A stretch of DNA of 64,000 nt from Stachybotrys elegans (Eukaryota > Ascomycota > Sordariomycetes > Hypocreales > Stachybotryaceae). The notes below the pieces were generated by a model that did not search any database, had not been told where the DNA came from, and saw nothing but the letters and a program-made list of their open reading frames with translations. Positions 53,175-64,000 of this stretch are shown here, in pieces; position 1 is the stretch's first letter; each line of letters begins with the position of its first letter. The DNA lies in contig JAGPNK010000010.1 of the NCBI GenBank assembly GCA_020746835.1, positions 434,001-498,000 of the forward strand, in the 5' to 3' direction. Made by a program: the position numbers and the translations under genes.

Positions 53175-53890
53175 ATGGGTTTCTGGGATAGCGTTACCGA
53201 GATGATTGAGGCTGCCACGCCGTGGAGCGTCGTGGAGGCCGAGGCTCCTGCCGCCGAGCCCAAGGTACGACAGCCGCCCCCTAAGCGAACCGATTGTTGC
53301 CGAGCGTGATCCGAATCATCAACTCATCGCGGGCCGTTCATTGTATCCGGTGGTGACATGGCCGCTAACATATTGTGGGTAGGAGGAGACTGCCACCAAG
53401 TCCGAGTCCAAGGAGTCGACCACTTCCGAACCCGAGGCCGAGGAGGCTGAGGAAGCCGAGGAGGAGGAGGAGGAAGACGAGGAGGAGATTGTCGACCCCA
53501 AGGAGCAGCTCGAGGAAGGTGAGTGCATCAAAATTCCCGTCAGACGTGATAATAGAGATGGCACGAGGGAATTTCATATGGAGGCTACGGAAGGAATCGG
53601 GATGAGCGATGGTGGCTGACAAGTTACCAGACTGCAAGAACTCGGCGCAATGCGCACCCGCCAAGCACCACTACGACGAGTGCGTTGAGCGCGTCCACCA
53701 GCAGGAGAGCGAGGGCGAAGTCAACGAGGACTGCGTCGAGGAGTGTACGTATTCTCTTGGACGGCGGGTTGCGGCCAATGCCGCGGACGACAAAATGACG
53801 GGCAGCATGCTGACAATCACGATAGTTTTCCACCTTGCCCACTGCGCAACTGCCTGCGCCGCCCCCCAGCTGTGGTCTAAGCTCAAGTAA
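53175..53890 (+). CDS. QCR6: Cytochrome bc1 complex subunit 6 (hinge protein)
   Basis: Acidic hinge protein of mitochondrial complex III, which aids cytochrome c1-cytochrome c docking in the intermembrane space. 134 residues, exons 53175-53264, 53383-53518, 53631-53744 and 53826-53890; phases close exactly. The N-terminus MGFWDSVTEMIEAATPW is followed by a long Glu/Asp tract (EEAEEAEEEEEEDEEE), then the UCR hinge core with paired Cys: DCKNSAQCAPAKHHYDECVE, NEDCVEE and FHLAHCATACAAPQLWSKLK. The Cys spacing fits the two-disulphide helical hairpin. All three introns carry canonical donors. Confidence 0.95.
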
Positions 53891-55665
53891 AGTAGGTCGA
53901 GTGGAGGAGAAAGTCGATGGACTTGGAGGCGAATCTGGGCATATGACTGGGCCTCTCGAATCCAGCCACGTGCCGGGCCAGGCATGGCTATCTTGACGCT
54001 CGAGCATATGTCCTTGTACACTGCCTGTTGGAGAGCGAGGATAGAGCAGGATTATGTTAATCGTGCCAATTCTGCCTGTATCATACCTACTGCAACGCCC
54101 TAGAATTTGATTTCCCATTTTGTCCAAGGTCCGCCGTACTGATGCCTGGAATCCGTGAGATGAATATGTTGTCGTTGGACAGCGGCTTGGGTGACTGGTC
54201 GAGACGTGGCGACGAGACTTTATGAGAGGTATTTGATACGGCGGTGGAGAAGACCAGATAGTTGATGCCCCTCACCTTTGTCAAAAGGGTTGATAGGATA
54301 TCATTAGTAGGACAAAAAGAAGAAGAAGAAAAAACATCCCTCTTCATCACGGAGTAACGAAGCTGCACTTCGTCCTCTTGGTTGTACGCCTGCATCTTGA
54401 ATTGGTGCTTATTGTGACCCAGTCGCGATCAACGCCTGGCAGACATGTCGTGTTGCTCAGGTGATTATGTCTACCTATTGAAGGAGAAAATACTCGCCCA
54501 CGTATGAATGAGCGAGCGACGGTTAAATGAGGCTAGAAGAGAATGAGAGGCGTAAATGGATGATGATCAAGCCACTAAACCGTCCAACGCTTGTATGTAT
54601 GTATATCCGTTGCAAACAGGGCCCTGTTTCGAAGCAAACAGATAGAAGGCATCCGCGAACAAGTCCTTGTTAGGTAGCTTAGCCTCCAATAAGCGAGGAC
54701 CTGATCGACTCACTTCTCCAGGCGCCTTCCCTGTTTAGGCCTGGTCGTCCCGATTTGGATCTCGCTTGGGTGGTTAATTAGGTCCCATTGGAAAGGAAGG
54801 TGTAGGGAGTAAAAAGGGACAATTGCAAGCCAACAGCATCTGGGCCAAACTATTGCTTCCAGCCCGCAGGATGAGAAAGCTGGCAGCTCCGATTGGGTTT
54901 TCATCTCCGAGCACCCGGCTGACAGGAGCAGACGGTTCAATATCTCTGCAATGGCAGCGTGTTTCAGCGCGTAGGGACCGTTATGCGTACTGAATTGGAC
55001 GGTTTTGAGCCACGGGATTTGCGCCTAGCGCGTCTCAGGTTAGGCCCTTTCCAGCGTTCCTTCCAGCCCGAACCAGAAAGCAAAGACTGAAAAGAGGCGC
55101 CTTCTCTTTAACAGAGGCGCCTTATTAGTAGCAGCCAGGTACCACAAACGCCAACTGTCGAGCCTTGGCGAACTGTCGTCTTCAATCGTTCCATTGCGTA
55201 CTGCTGGTCGGTTCATCGCATTGCAAGCACACGCAGCGCTTCCGCTTCCTCTCGCCTTTCCTTATCTGCTTGCTCCACACAGACCAAGCCTTGTGATTCC
55301 TTGCCGAGGACCCCCTGTCTTTTTACTCCATTTCTCCACGGCTAAACAACCAACCTTCCTTCTATCACGGGCTTTACGGAGCACCGTATATCGATGCGCT
55401 TCCCCCCCAAACCAACGCTGTGCTCCCTCTTTTTCTGCCGCTTGGCTTGCCGCGTGGTGGGATACTGTGCAAACACTCAACCCGCCCATCTACATCAGCA
55501 GCGCTGATCTTGCGCCCTCTTGAATTCAGGCTCGGCAACCGCCTCGTCCGTGTTTGCATTTGCACACACCACATCACGCGCCTGCAGGTCCCCTAGCTTC
55601 CCTCTTGGCTGGCCTCGGAATTACCCCATCTTTCCTACACCCCTCGTGCCGTCTCTTCGCCCATC
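53891..55665. other. Intergenic region
   Basis: 1.8 kb. It contains a short AAG-rich microsatellite (about 54314-54333) and a direct pair of aggcgcctt words near 55095-55123. The last 450 bases are CT-rich leader of the MFS gene. No coding ORF is supported. Confidence 0.5.
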
Positions 55666-57190
55666 ATGAGCCAGAGCACCAAGGATGGCCGCGAAGGCAT
55701 CGCCGGGCGATTCTGGCGCGCCACCAAGATCGACTCCAACGACTTTGCGCTCAACCAGCAAGGTGCCAGTTCTGACCAAGAAGGCGAGACAGCCATTGTC
55801 TACCGCACGTACAAGCGCCGCTGGTTCGGCCTCGTGCAGCTCGCCCTCATGAACATTGTTGTGTCGTGGGATGTGAGTATCTTGCCGCCATAACCCCAGA
55901 TCAATCATGAACCTCGCCGCTGAATCTAGCTACTACCTAGTGGTTGACGTTTGCTCCCGTCGCAAGCAACGCCGCTACCTACTATAGCGTCCCCGAGAGC
56001 ACCATCAACTGGATCAGCACCGCCTTCTTCCTGGCCTTTGTCGTCTCCTTCCCCGTTGCCATCTTCGCTATTCACCGCGGCCCCAAGCTGGCCTGCATGA
56101 TTGCAGCCGTGCTCATCCTCATTGGCAACTGGATTCGCTACGCCGGCTCGACCAGCCGCGGCGGCGGTAATGTTGCCCACTCGATGGCCGGCGAGATCAT
56201 CATCGGCTTTGCTCAGCCTTTTGTCCTGGCTGCCCCGACTCGCTACTCGGATCTGTGGTTCACCAACCGTGGCAGAGTTGCTGCTACGGCTCTCGTCAGT
56301 CTAGCAAACCCATTCGGCGCCGCTCTAGGCCAGCTCATCATTCCCTTCTGGGTTTCTGAGCCTGGCGACATCTCTCAGATGGTCCTCTACGTCTCTATAT
56401 TGGTATGCTGCTCCCACATCCCACGTACGCCGCCCAGCTGACCTTGCAGTCCACCGTGGCCTCGGTTCCGGCCTTCTTCATCCCAGCCAAGCCTCCCACT
56501 CCAGTCGGTCCCTCGTCCGTCACGCCCAAGCTGCGCATCCGGGAGTCGTTTAGTGCCCTCGCCTCGTCGTTTGAAGCATGGCTTCTGGTTGTTCCCTTCG
56601 CCGTATTTGTCGGCTTCTTCAACTCCATCTCCTCCCTTCTTAACCAGATGATGACTCCCTACGGCTTCAGCGACGACGAAGCTGGTATCGCAGGCGCTGT
56701 TCTCATTGTCGTGGGTCTCATTGCTGCCGCCATCAGCTCGCCCATCCTCGACCGAACCAAGAACTTCCTCTTGGCCATTCGCATCTTTGTCCCCATCATC
56801 GCCCTGTGCTACCTTGTCTTCATCTGGATGCCGGAGACTAGGTCTATCCCTGGCCCCTATGTTGTTCTTGCCGTTCTTGGAGCCTCGAGTTTTGCTCTTG
56901 TCCCCGTCGTCCTCGAGTTCCTTGCCGAGTTGACCCATCCTCTCAGCCCGGAGGTTACATCGACCATCGCTTGGGCAGGCGGTCAGCTTTTCGGCGCCAT
57001 CTTCGTCATCATCAGCGATGCCCTTCGTGAGGGACCTGACTCGTCCCCACCGCGTCACATGAAGCGAGCGCTCATCTTCCAGGCAGTTGTCGCCCTGGTG
57101 ATTGCCCCTATTCCCCTGTGCCTGGGTCTTTTCGGGAGGCAAGACAAGTTGGTGCTCCGACGCGTCCAGTCTGATCAACGCACTGCCTAA
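55666..57190 (+). CDS. MFS transporter, FLVCR-like
   Basis: 469-residue major facilitator protein with exons 55666-55872, 55941-56402 and 56450-57190. About twelve hydrophobic segments: [54 protein letters not shown], the [18 protein letters not shown] and [20 protein letters not shown] segments, then after a cytoplasmic loop [51 protein letters not shown] and others. The WLTFAPV, GNWIRY and [10 protein letters not shown] blocks match the FLVCR (feline leukaemia virus subgroup C receptor-related) subfamily. In animals it moves heme or choline; in fungi the substrate is unknown. The N-terminal 45 residues are hydrophilic and cytosolic. Confidence 0.9.
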
Positions 57191-57371
57191 GTGGTTGAAC
57201 TTTGAAGATTTTCGCCCAGAAGCAGGCTGTGTGGCGAGGCGTCGGGAGAACAATGTAATTAGGATGATTTAATTCTTTGCTGTGAATATACCCATTTGGC
57301 CTTTAGTCGTTCCTATGCATCGCTGTAAACGGCCCTGATGCGACCTCCATTAAAAATGCATGCTACGTCCA

Positions 57372-58915
57372 TTATTTCTCCGGGGATTTCTTGATAATTT
57401 CCTCCCACTCAACTCGCATGTCCTCCATCTGGTCCCAGCATTCCAAACCCAGCTGCTCAAACTCCACGATGTCCTCCTTGGTAGTACTTGGCGACGTCTT
57501 CTTCCGCCCAACCGACTTGCGGTAGATGTCCTCGGCTGTATCTGCCTTGAGATCTTCAACCTTGCCCTCCCACCCCCAGCCCTCCACCTCGGTCATCTTG
57601 ACGCCGTCCTCGAGCCTGCGGTTTGCAGCGCTGCCCCACTTGACGCGCTCGCTGTTGAGGTCGTCAAGGGTGGCCTGCGGCTGGAGCGTCACCCAGACGG
57701 CCGACTTGGCGCCGCGGTACCCGTCGACAGTGTGCCAAGGGGAGCCGAGCAAACGGCACAGGCGCAGGGCCAGGTCGTACGCCCACATGAGGAACCAGGG
57801 CACGGGGAACAGAGTGCTCACGACGATGCCCGGGTGCGTGAGGTAGACCTTGGGCGGGACGGGCTTTTCGGCCGCGAGCTGCGCGTCATCGATGCGCAGG
57901 TAGGGGGCGGCGGTGCGGCGGACCGAGGGCAGCTGCGACGTCAGGGCAAGGATGTCGGTGAGGCGCTTGGCGGACTCGTAGGGGTTGTCGCGCTTGAGGC
58001 ACTGGATGTCGTCGACGTTGAAGACGTCGCGCACGGCCTCGAGGCTGCTCGACCAGACGATGCGGCCGGGCGTCTCGTCGGCCGACGCACGGCTGAGAAG
58101 CGGGAGGAGGGCGTGGCCGAGGAAGTAGTGTCCAAAGACGGTGGCGCAGAAGACTTCCCCGAGGGCGGGCTCCTTGGGCTGCAAACAAGAACTCTTAGCA
58201 AAACCATCCCCTCAAACAACCCTTCTCCGATGGGCTAGGCATCGCCTTACATATTTGTACTTTGGCTTATCGTTGAGCAAGCTTGTCGGCTGGGATATCT
58301 TAAACGTCGGCCACGTCAGGTTCTCGGTCAGACCCGTCGTCAGGATCATCCACACGGCCAGCGGGTAGTTGCACCCCGTCCAGTGGCCGTAGGCCGCGTT
58401 GAAGATGACGCTGTCCAGCCTCGGCACGCGCACGTCGCGCAGGTACTCGCCCTCGAGGCCCTCCGGGTTGCTCAGCGTGCCCGAGCACAGCGCCTCGGCG
58501 AGCCGCCGCACGCCGCGCAGGTCGCACAGGTCGAGCTGCGGGCTGAGGATGTGGACGCGGCGCGCGGCGTCCTTCCAGTCGTATCCCTCGCCGCCGCGCG
58601 AGCGCAGCGAGGCCGTCGTCTGCGCCGCTTTCTCGGCGTGCGAGCGCAGCGTCCGGATCGTGTCGAGCGACTTGGCGACGGACCGCGTCGTGGGTATCAG
58701 GACCAGGTGCGACTCGAGGGACCGCGTGTCGAGGAACTCATCGATGCAGCGCTGGCACGAAGCTAGGCCGATGCCGCTGGCAGAGGCCGCAAAAATGTCA
58801 GCGTCCTTCATAGTAGTGGGAATCGGTTCCTGGACAAGGAAGCCCACCTGTTGGCGCCCGTCACGAGGACAAAGAGCTGCTCTTGCGCCGAGACAGCCTC
58901 CCACGGTGCCGCCAT
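57372..58915 (-). CDS. ERG27: 3-keto-steroid reductase (Erg27-like SDR)
   Basis: NADPH-dependent reduction of the 3-keto group during sterol C-4 demethylation in ergosterol synthesis, at the ER and lipid droplets. 466 residues; exons 58915-58848, 58776-58251 and 58178-57372. It shows the SDR nucleotide motif TGANSGIGLA (rebuilt only after intron 1 is removed), SHLVLIPTTRS, LDLCDLRGVRRLAE, IFNAAYG (NAAYG for NNAG), SSSLEA (catalytic Ser) and YESAK (catalytic Tyr-x3-Lys). Long insertions between beta 5 and the active site and the C-terminal KSPEK-ending tail fit the Erg27 family. In yeast Erg27 also stabilises Erg7, which is knowledge of the family only. Identity confident. Confidence 0.92.
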
Positions 58916-59368
58916 GCTGCTGGTCGGGTTATATCGATCGCTGGAAAAGAGAAGAAGAGTCGCCTGCCCAATCAATTGGTGTATAAGTTAGTATCAAGGC
59001 AACGTTGAGGTTAAATCGAGACCCCTAAACCCCCACCCTATCTGGAAGTTGGGTGGATCGAGATTTCCCAAGCTACCCCTGCATACAAACATCAGGCACC
59101 ACTCTACAAACAGCACACTGTGAAACAGTCTCAGCGTTAAGGTCAAGTAAAAATTCGGCTTCCGCTTGTTTATACATTTCTAACCTAAAGGGCGCATATA
59201 GATCTCGCTGCATACAACTCAGCACCATATTTTTCGGTTTTGTGGATGAGAAATCCCACGTCTTCCTTCAGATGAACCAGATAGCCATCGCAATATTCCC
59301 ATTCCTCCCAGTTGCCCGAATAATAATGCTCATCACCAATAACTTTTCCGGTTTTTTTATCCACCTTC
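58916..59368. other. Intergenic region
   Basis: 453 bases between the ERG27 start (minus) and the SCP160 stop (minus). It includes the SCP160 3' UTR. The antisense ORF here is not coding-like. Confidence 0.5.
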
Positions 59369-62300
59369 TTACTCCTTCGACTTGCTGAGACCCTCGCGGA
59401 CAGCGGCCAGGATGAGATCCTTGGCAATCTCAACACCCTCGGCGCTACCAATGATCTCAATGGCCTCGTCCTTGGCCTGGTCCCGGGGAACCTGGATCTT
59501 GCAGCCACTCTGCTTACGGATCGCGTTGACCTTGGAGCCGCCAGGTCCAATGACGAGGCGGTATGTCTTCGGGTCGGGGAGGATCAGGTATCCCGTGGCG
59601 TCGCTCTTCTTGGCCTGCTCGAGAGCCTTCAGGATAGTCTCCTTGGCCTTGGCTACGTTCTCAGGGGTACCCTTCAGAACCCACGGAATCTCGCCATCAT
59701 CGCCAGAAGTGGCCTTGACCACCTTCCACGAGTGAGCGTCCGCCGCGGCATCCGCATCATCCGTGATCAAGGGCAGAGCACCGCCATCTGCGCGAGCAGA
59801 AGCGTCGGGCTTGGCCGGGATGGGCTGACCGGCGTGGTCCACAGTGACCTGGTGGTTGCTGCGGAGCTGGCGGAAGAACTGCCCGTTGTTGGACACAGCG
59901 TGGTGCAGGCTGCGCGGGATCTGGAGCGCCTCACCCTGCTGCTGCTTCATCAGGCCCGCAATGTGCTCCTTAGCCTTGGCCACGTTCTCGGGTCGACCCG
60001 CGATCTTCACACCCGTCTTGCCATCACCCTGGCGAGGCACATCGATGGACACAGTGAACTGAGACTCCAGCTGTCGCTTGGCCTCACCACCTCGGCCAAT
60101 CAGCGATCGGTGCTGGTCGATGGGAACATCGACAGTCTCAGTGATCTGGCTCTCGCGCTCAGCCACAATCTCCTGGATACGCTTGATGATCTTGTGCACG
60201 ACCTCGGTGCGTCCCTCCACCTTGATGCCGTTGCCGTCAGCATCCTGCTTGGGGAACTGGACGGTCCTGGCCAGCTCGCGTCGGTCATCGGAGCCACCAG
60301 CGCCAACAACAATGTCACGCAAGTTGGAACCTGGGAAAGTTAGCAAATTTGCAGCCATAGGGGTTGCAGCTGTACATACCGCTGGCGCCAATAAGAGCCT
60401 TGTGATGCTTCTTGTCGACTTCAATCGTCTGCACAATGGTGTCATCAAAGACGGCTCGCTTCTGCTCAAGAACCTTCTTGGCATTGGCAACTTGCGAAGC
60501 CGTGCCCTTGACGATAATCTCAACGATATCCGTGTCCCTGTCGGCAGGCACATCAATCCTGGCACCGGTGGCCTGGCGCAGCTCATCCAGAGCAGCACCT
60601 CCCTGGCCGATCAGAGATCCGACCTGCTTCTGCTGAACGGGGATGGTCGCCGTGACCGAGTGCTCCTCAAGGTACTTGTGGAGAGAGTAGATCTCGTCAC
60701 GAGCCTCATCAGCGCCCTTCTTAGGACCACGAATCATGACCTCATCTGGTGCCTGCTGACGACGAGGCTTTCCTGTCTCGCTGGCGGCATCGGCATTCTC
60801 ATCTCCAGCACTCTTGCCCGACCGCGGGAAGAAGATGAGAACCTTGTATCGGGTCTGCAGGCGGTTGATCTGGCTACCCTGAGCGCCAATCAGCTCACGG
60901 TGGTACTTGGGGTCGATCTTGAGAATGTGAGTGGTTTCATCCGCAAGGGTACGTCCAAGACTCTGGATATGAGACCGCGCCGCTTCCGCCTTCGCCTTGG
61001 GTCCCTTGAGCTCAACAGTGCCATCCTGAACCTGGATCTCCACATCAAAGCGGTCGCGAAGCTCCTTGATGTTGCTGCCACCCTTGCCAATCAGGTGGTT
61101 GGCAAACTTCTGGGGGAAGTCAAAGGTCAGGGTGAAGCCACGCTCCTTATCGTCCTCCTTCTCCTGCTCAACAAAGGCCTGGGCCTTGGCAGCGAGAGAA
61201 GCAACGGCAGACTTGGGACCACGCAGGGTGACGGTGGTGCCGATCTTGGTGACACGGATGGGGATCTGGTCATTCGAGCGGCTCTCCTGCTCCTTCTTGA
61301 TGAAACGGCGAAGTCTCTCGTGGAACTTGGCTGGAACATCCAACGAGACGGTATCCAGAGCCTCTTGCTTCTGGATCAAGTCGAGGATGTGCTTCTCGGC
61401 TTCGGCGAGGGCCTTGCGGAACGCAGCAAGGTCAGCCTCGGCGGGCTTGGCGCGAGGCACCTCGTAGACCCCATCGGCACTGTCAGGTCCCTCGAACACC
61501 AGCAGAACCGGGACATCGCCCTCGTTGGCGTCAGGGATGACGAGGTGGACACCAAACTCCTTCTTGACCCGCGGAGAGATGTCGTTCCTCAGGTGCTGAT
61601 GGAAAAAGGAATCGACGCTGACGGGTTGGATACGAGAGGGAGGGTGGCCGTTGATGATGCCGGTAATCTCAGACTGGGCGCGGATGGCGTTTTTACCCTC
61701 GCGCGAGTAGAGCTCCCAAGGAAGAGCTCCATCCTGGGTGCAGGGGGTGTTGATGTGCGTGTTGTAGAGCTTCTCCAGGCGAGCAATCTCCTTGCGCTGG
61801 CGAAGGTATCTCGTGACATGGGCGGCGTGGGTAGCCGCACCACCAGGGGCGTTGCGATGAAACCTTCCCAGATCAATGTTGGACATCTGCATACCCATGG
61901 CGAGATCCATGGCGCGTTCTAGACCAGCCTGAACCTTATTGGCAGGCCCGACGACAGTCACGAGGTCCTCCTCCTCATCCTGGGGCAGCATGATAGCGCA
62001 TCCTGTGTCGGCAAAGAAGTCCTCCAGAGGAACTCCCCGGTCGCCGATGATGAACTGGTGCCTGCCTCGCTGGATCGAGAGCTGCTCCATCTCGAGCTGC
62101 TTGTGAAGCTCGGCGGCGCGGCGCTCAATCTCGGCGCGGGCTCTTTGAACGGCAGCTCGGTCACCAGCGAGCTGAATGTGCTCCTCGTCAGGACCAGCTG
62201 GCGCGAAGATGGGTCGCTGACCCGGAGCAGGAGCGACAAGTGCGGCGGTGGGGATGTACGCCTGGTACGAAGGCACGCGGACTTGCACTCCGCTGCTCTC

Positions 62301-63304
62301 CAGCTCCTCGGCCAGGGAGTTGGAGGGACCAGAAAGGAAGGGGTAGAAGGCCGTAGGAATACCGCGGACCTTGACCTGGGCGTTGGCAGCTCTCTCATTG
62401 GCAATCTTCAGGATCTCGTTACGAGCCGAAGCAGCCGACAGAGTGTTGCCCTCAACAATGACATCGATGGTAGCATCGTCGTCATCGTCCGCAACCTGGG
62501 TTTCTTCGGCCTTGGGCAGCTGGATCTTGGCACCAGTCTTCTCCTGGAGAGACTTGATGGTGGATCCACCCTTGCCGATGATGTGTGCGCGTGCAGAGTA
62601 AGGGATAGGAACCTTGATGGAAAACTAACCTGGTGTTAGCGAGCGCGGGATCGGGTTATTATAAGAGCACTCACCCTCAGTCCAATGTTCTGGACCAGGT
62701 CTTTGAGAGCCTGCTGGGCAATTTCCTGAGGACCGGTGGCATCGAACTTGAGACGGCCGTTGGAGGATTGGGTCATGGTAATGGTGGCCCGGGACTTTCG
62801 GTTCAAGTCCTTGATGATGTCCGGGATAGGCTTCTTAAGCTGGTTGCGCGGCATGATATACTGAGGCTCGATCGTGACGGACTCGATGTTGCGGCCGGGG
62901 ATGGACATGGCCGGGACGGCTCCCTTGGGGGTGGAGGCGCCGGACGCAGGGTTCGAAGAGGCGTGGGTGCCGTTGGCAGAACCATTGGCTTTGCCGGTGT
63001 TCTTAGCACCCCAGATGGGAGCGACATTGGCACTCTTGCTCTTGGCAGGGCCGAGCTCGGGGAACAGTTCGTGGGATTGGGTGTCGAGGCCGGAGTTGGA
63101 AGTCTGCTTCTGCTTGCCGGCAGCCTTGCTGCTCATGGGGGCGGCCCAAGAGCCGGAGGCATCCGAGGCCTCCTTGGCCGGGAGATCCTCATCGGGAGCA
63201 TCCTCGACGGTGACGGTGTGGGGAACCTCGGCGTGCTTCTGCATGAGCTTCTGAGCGGCAGAAAGCTCGCCCGAGGAGGCGTCGGCAACGGGGTCAGAGG
63301 CCAT
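59369..63304 (-). CDS. SCP160: Multi-KH-domain RNA-binding protein Scp160/vigilin
   Basis: 1,278-residue polysome- and ER-associated RNA-binding protein, homologous to vigilin. Exons are 63304-62675, 62624-60380 and 60330-59369; phases close to the TAA at 59369-59371. The N-terminal 130 residues are disordered. There follows a long series of KH domains, recognisable by the GxxG core: IIGKGGSTIK, FIIGDRGVPL (degenerate), LIGKGGSNIKEL, LIGAQGSQINRL (degenerate), LIGQGGAALDEL, LIGASGSNLRDI, LIGRGGEAKRQL and VIGPGGSKVNAI. The protein binds many mRNAs and links translation with polarity and chromosome stability in yeast. Long antisense ORFs here (the longest 614 codons) are shadows. Confidence 0.95.
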
Positions 63305-64000
63305 GATGAGCGGTGACAGCGATGGGCAGGACAAGGACTAGACGGGGGACGGGGACTGTCGGTGGGGGGACCGGACAGCTGCAGAGAGATGGTTAGCAAG
63401 CCATTGGGAGGGTGCATAGAAGACAATTGATACGGCAACGGGCCACTGCAGCGAGGTAGCGCGTGGGTGCAGATACGTACCCAGTATAGAGACGGCACGA
63501 GGCGGATTGGCCTGCTGTCGATGTGTCCCAAGAGCACAGTTGATGGGACGACAGGGGGAATAGGGAATAGATGGTATGGTGCTGTGGTTCTCAGAAATTG
63601 CTTCGGAGACCTGCAGACCAAGATGCGATGACCAGTAACCAGAGGGAAGAACCAGAAGATGGACAGGGACCGGGGAGATGGAGTGTTTGGAGGGAGAAGA
63701 GAGTCGAGCGTAAGACGATGTGTTGAGGGTGAGGTGGAAGTTTCTCCAGCTGTAGCCTATCGGCCATACATAATAGGAGCTTTTCTTCCAGTAGGGGATC
63801 GCAGACCCCGAGCCACTTTGCCCCGGGGCCCCACCGAACTCACTCGAAGCTATGGGCAGGCACCATCCACTTTAGCTTTCTGTGCCTCTAGGGTAGGTAA
63901 ATAAGGTACTATGGGACAATTGTTCATGGGGCGATGGAGCGTCACGGGATTCATCATGTGACACGGCTTTCGGACGAATTGAGTTCGCCCACCCTTTTTT
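63305..64000. other. Promoter/leader region of SCP160
   Basis: Upstream sequence of the minus-strand SCP160 gene up to the window edge. It reads as untranslated leader and promoter. No other gene is supported. Confidence 0.5.

Noticed and set aside
60078..61922. 614-codon plus-strand ORF
   Set aside because: It is antisense to the Scp160 KH-domain gene, whose motifs and phases are clear. The ORF reflects GC-rich third positions.

Overview
The window is chromosomal DNA of a filamentous ascomycete. Three things point there: many short introns (about 42-62 nt) with GTAAGT-type donors and CTAAC/TACTAAC branch points; GC-rich third positions in exons; and the gene families present (fungal Kch1-type K+ channel, Erg27 sterol reductase, Scp160 KH protein, fungal carboxymuconate cyclase). 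Family flavour suggests Sordariomycetes, probably Hypocreales, but I cannot fix the genus from the sequence alone. I rebuilt exon-intron structures by checking donor, acceptor and reading phase by hand.

Layout. 1-8 kb: HBS1 (ribosome rescue GTPase, cut by the left edge), BiP/Kar2 (ER Hsp70), an unknown basic/acidic protein, and a DUF2461 protein with an AT-hook. 8.9-12.4 kb: a large Upf1-like superfamily 1 helicase interrupted by one in-frame TAG. 12.4-19 kb: an accessory-looking stretch with a GTTGTC satellite, a minus-strand coding locus broken by many frameshifts and a stop, an internal duplicated segment, a 9-bp minisatellite, and dispersed repeats on both sides. 19-28.7 kb: a secreted endonuclease/exonuclease/phosphatase-type nuclease, NMN adenylyltransferase, a PNPOx-like/ferredoxin-reductase fusion with a predicted 5-nt microexon, and a Kch1-like potassium channel.

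30-39.6 kb: a pseudokinase-like protein carrying a Cys/His-rich insertion, a roadblock/LAMTOR2-like protein with a long acidic insert, an unknown Ser/Pro-rich protein, a two-domain glyoxalase I with two in-frame starts, and a CNNM/Mam3-type DUF21-CBS membrane protein. 39.7-48.2 kb: carboxymuconate cyclase, an intradiol ring-cleavage dioxygenase and an RraA/HMG-aldolase-like protein. These three may form a loose aromatic-catabolism neighbourhood, interrupted by a formin-type GBD/FH3 protein without FH1/FH2. 48.2-51.4 kb holds no gene I can support. 51.4-64 kb: a WBP2-like GRAM protein with an 11-nt first coding exon, QCR6 (complex III hinge subunit), an FLVCR-type MFS transporter, ERG27, and the multi-KH protein Scp160/vigilin.

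Most of the window is ordinary housekeeping sequence. The best candidates for something undescribed are the pseudokinase with its Cys/His-rich insert (about 30.3-31.8 kb) and the decayed, repeat-bounded locus at 13-18.8 kb beside the helicase with the internal stop. No complete new system can be demonstrated from sequence alone.
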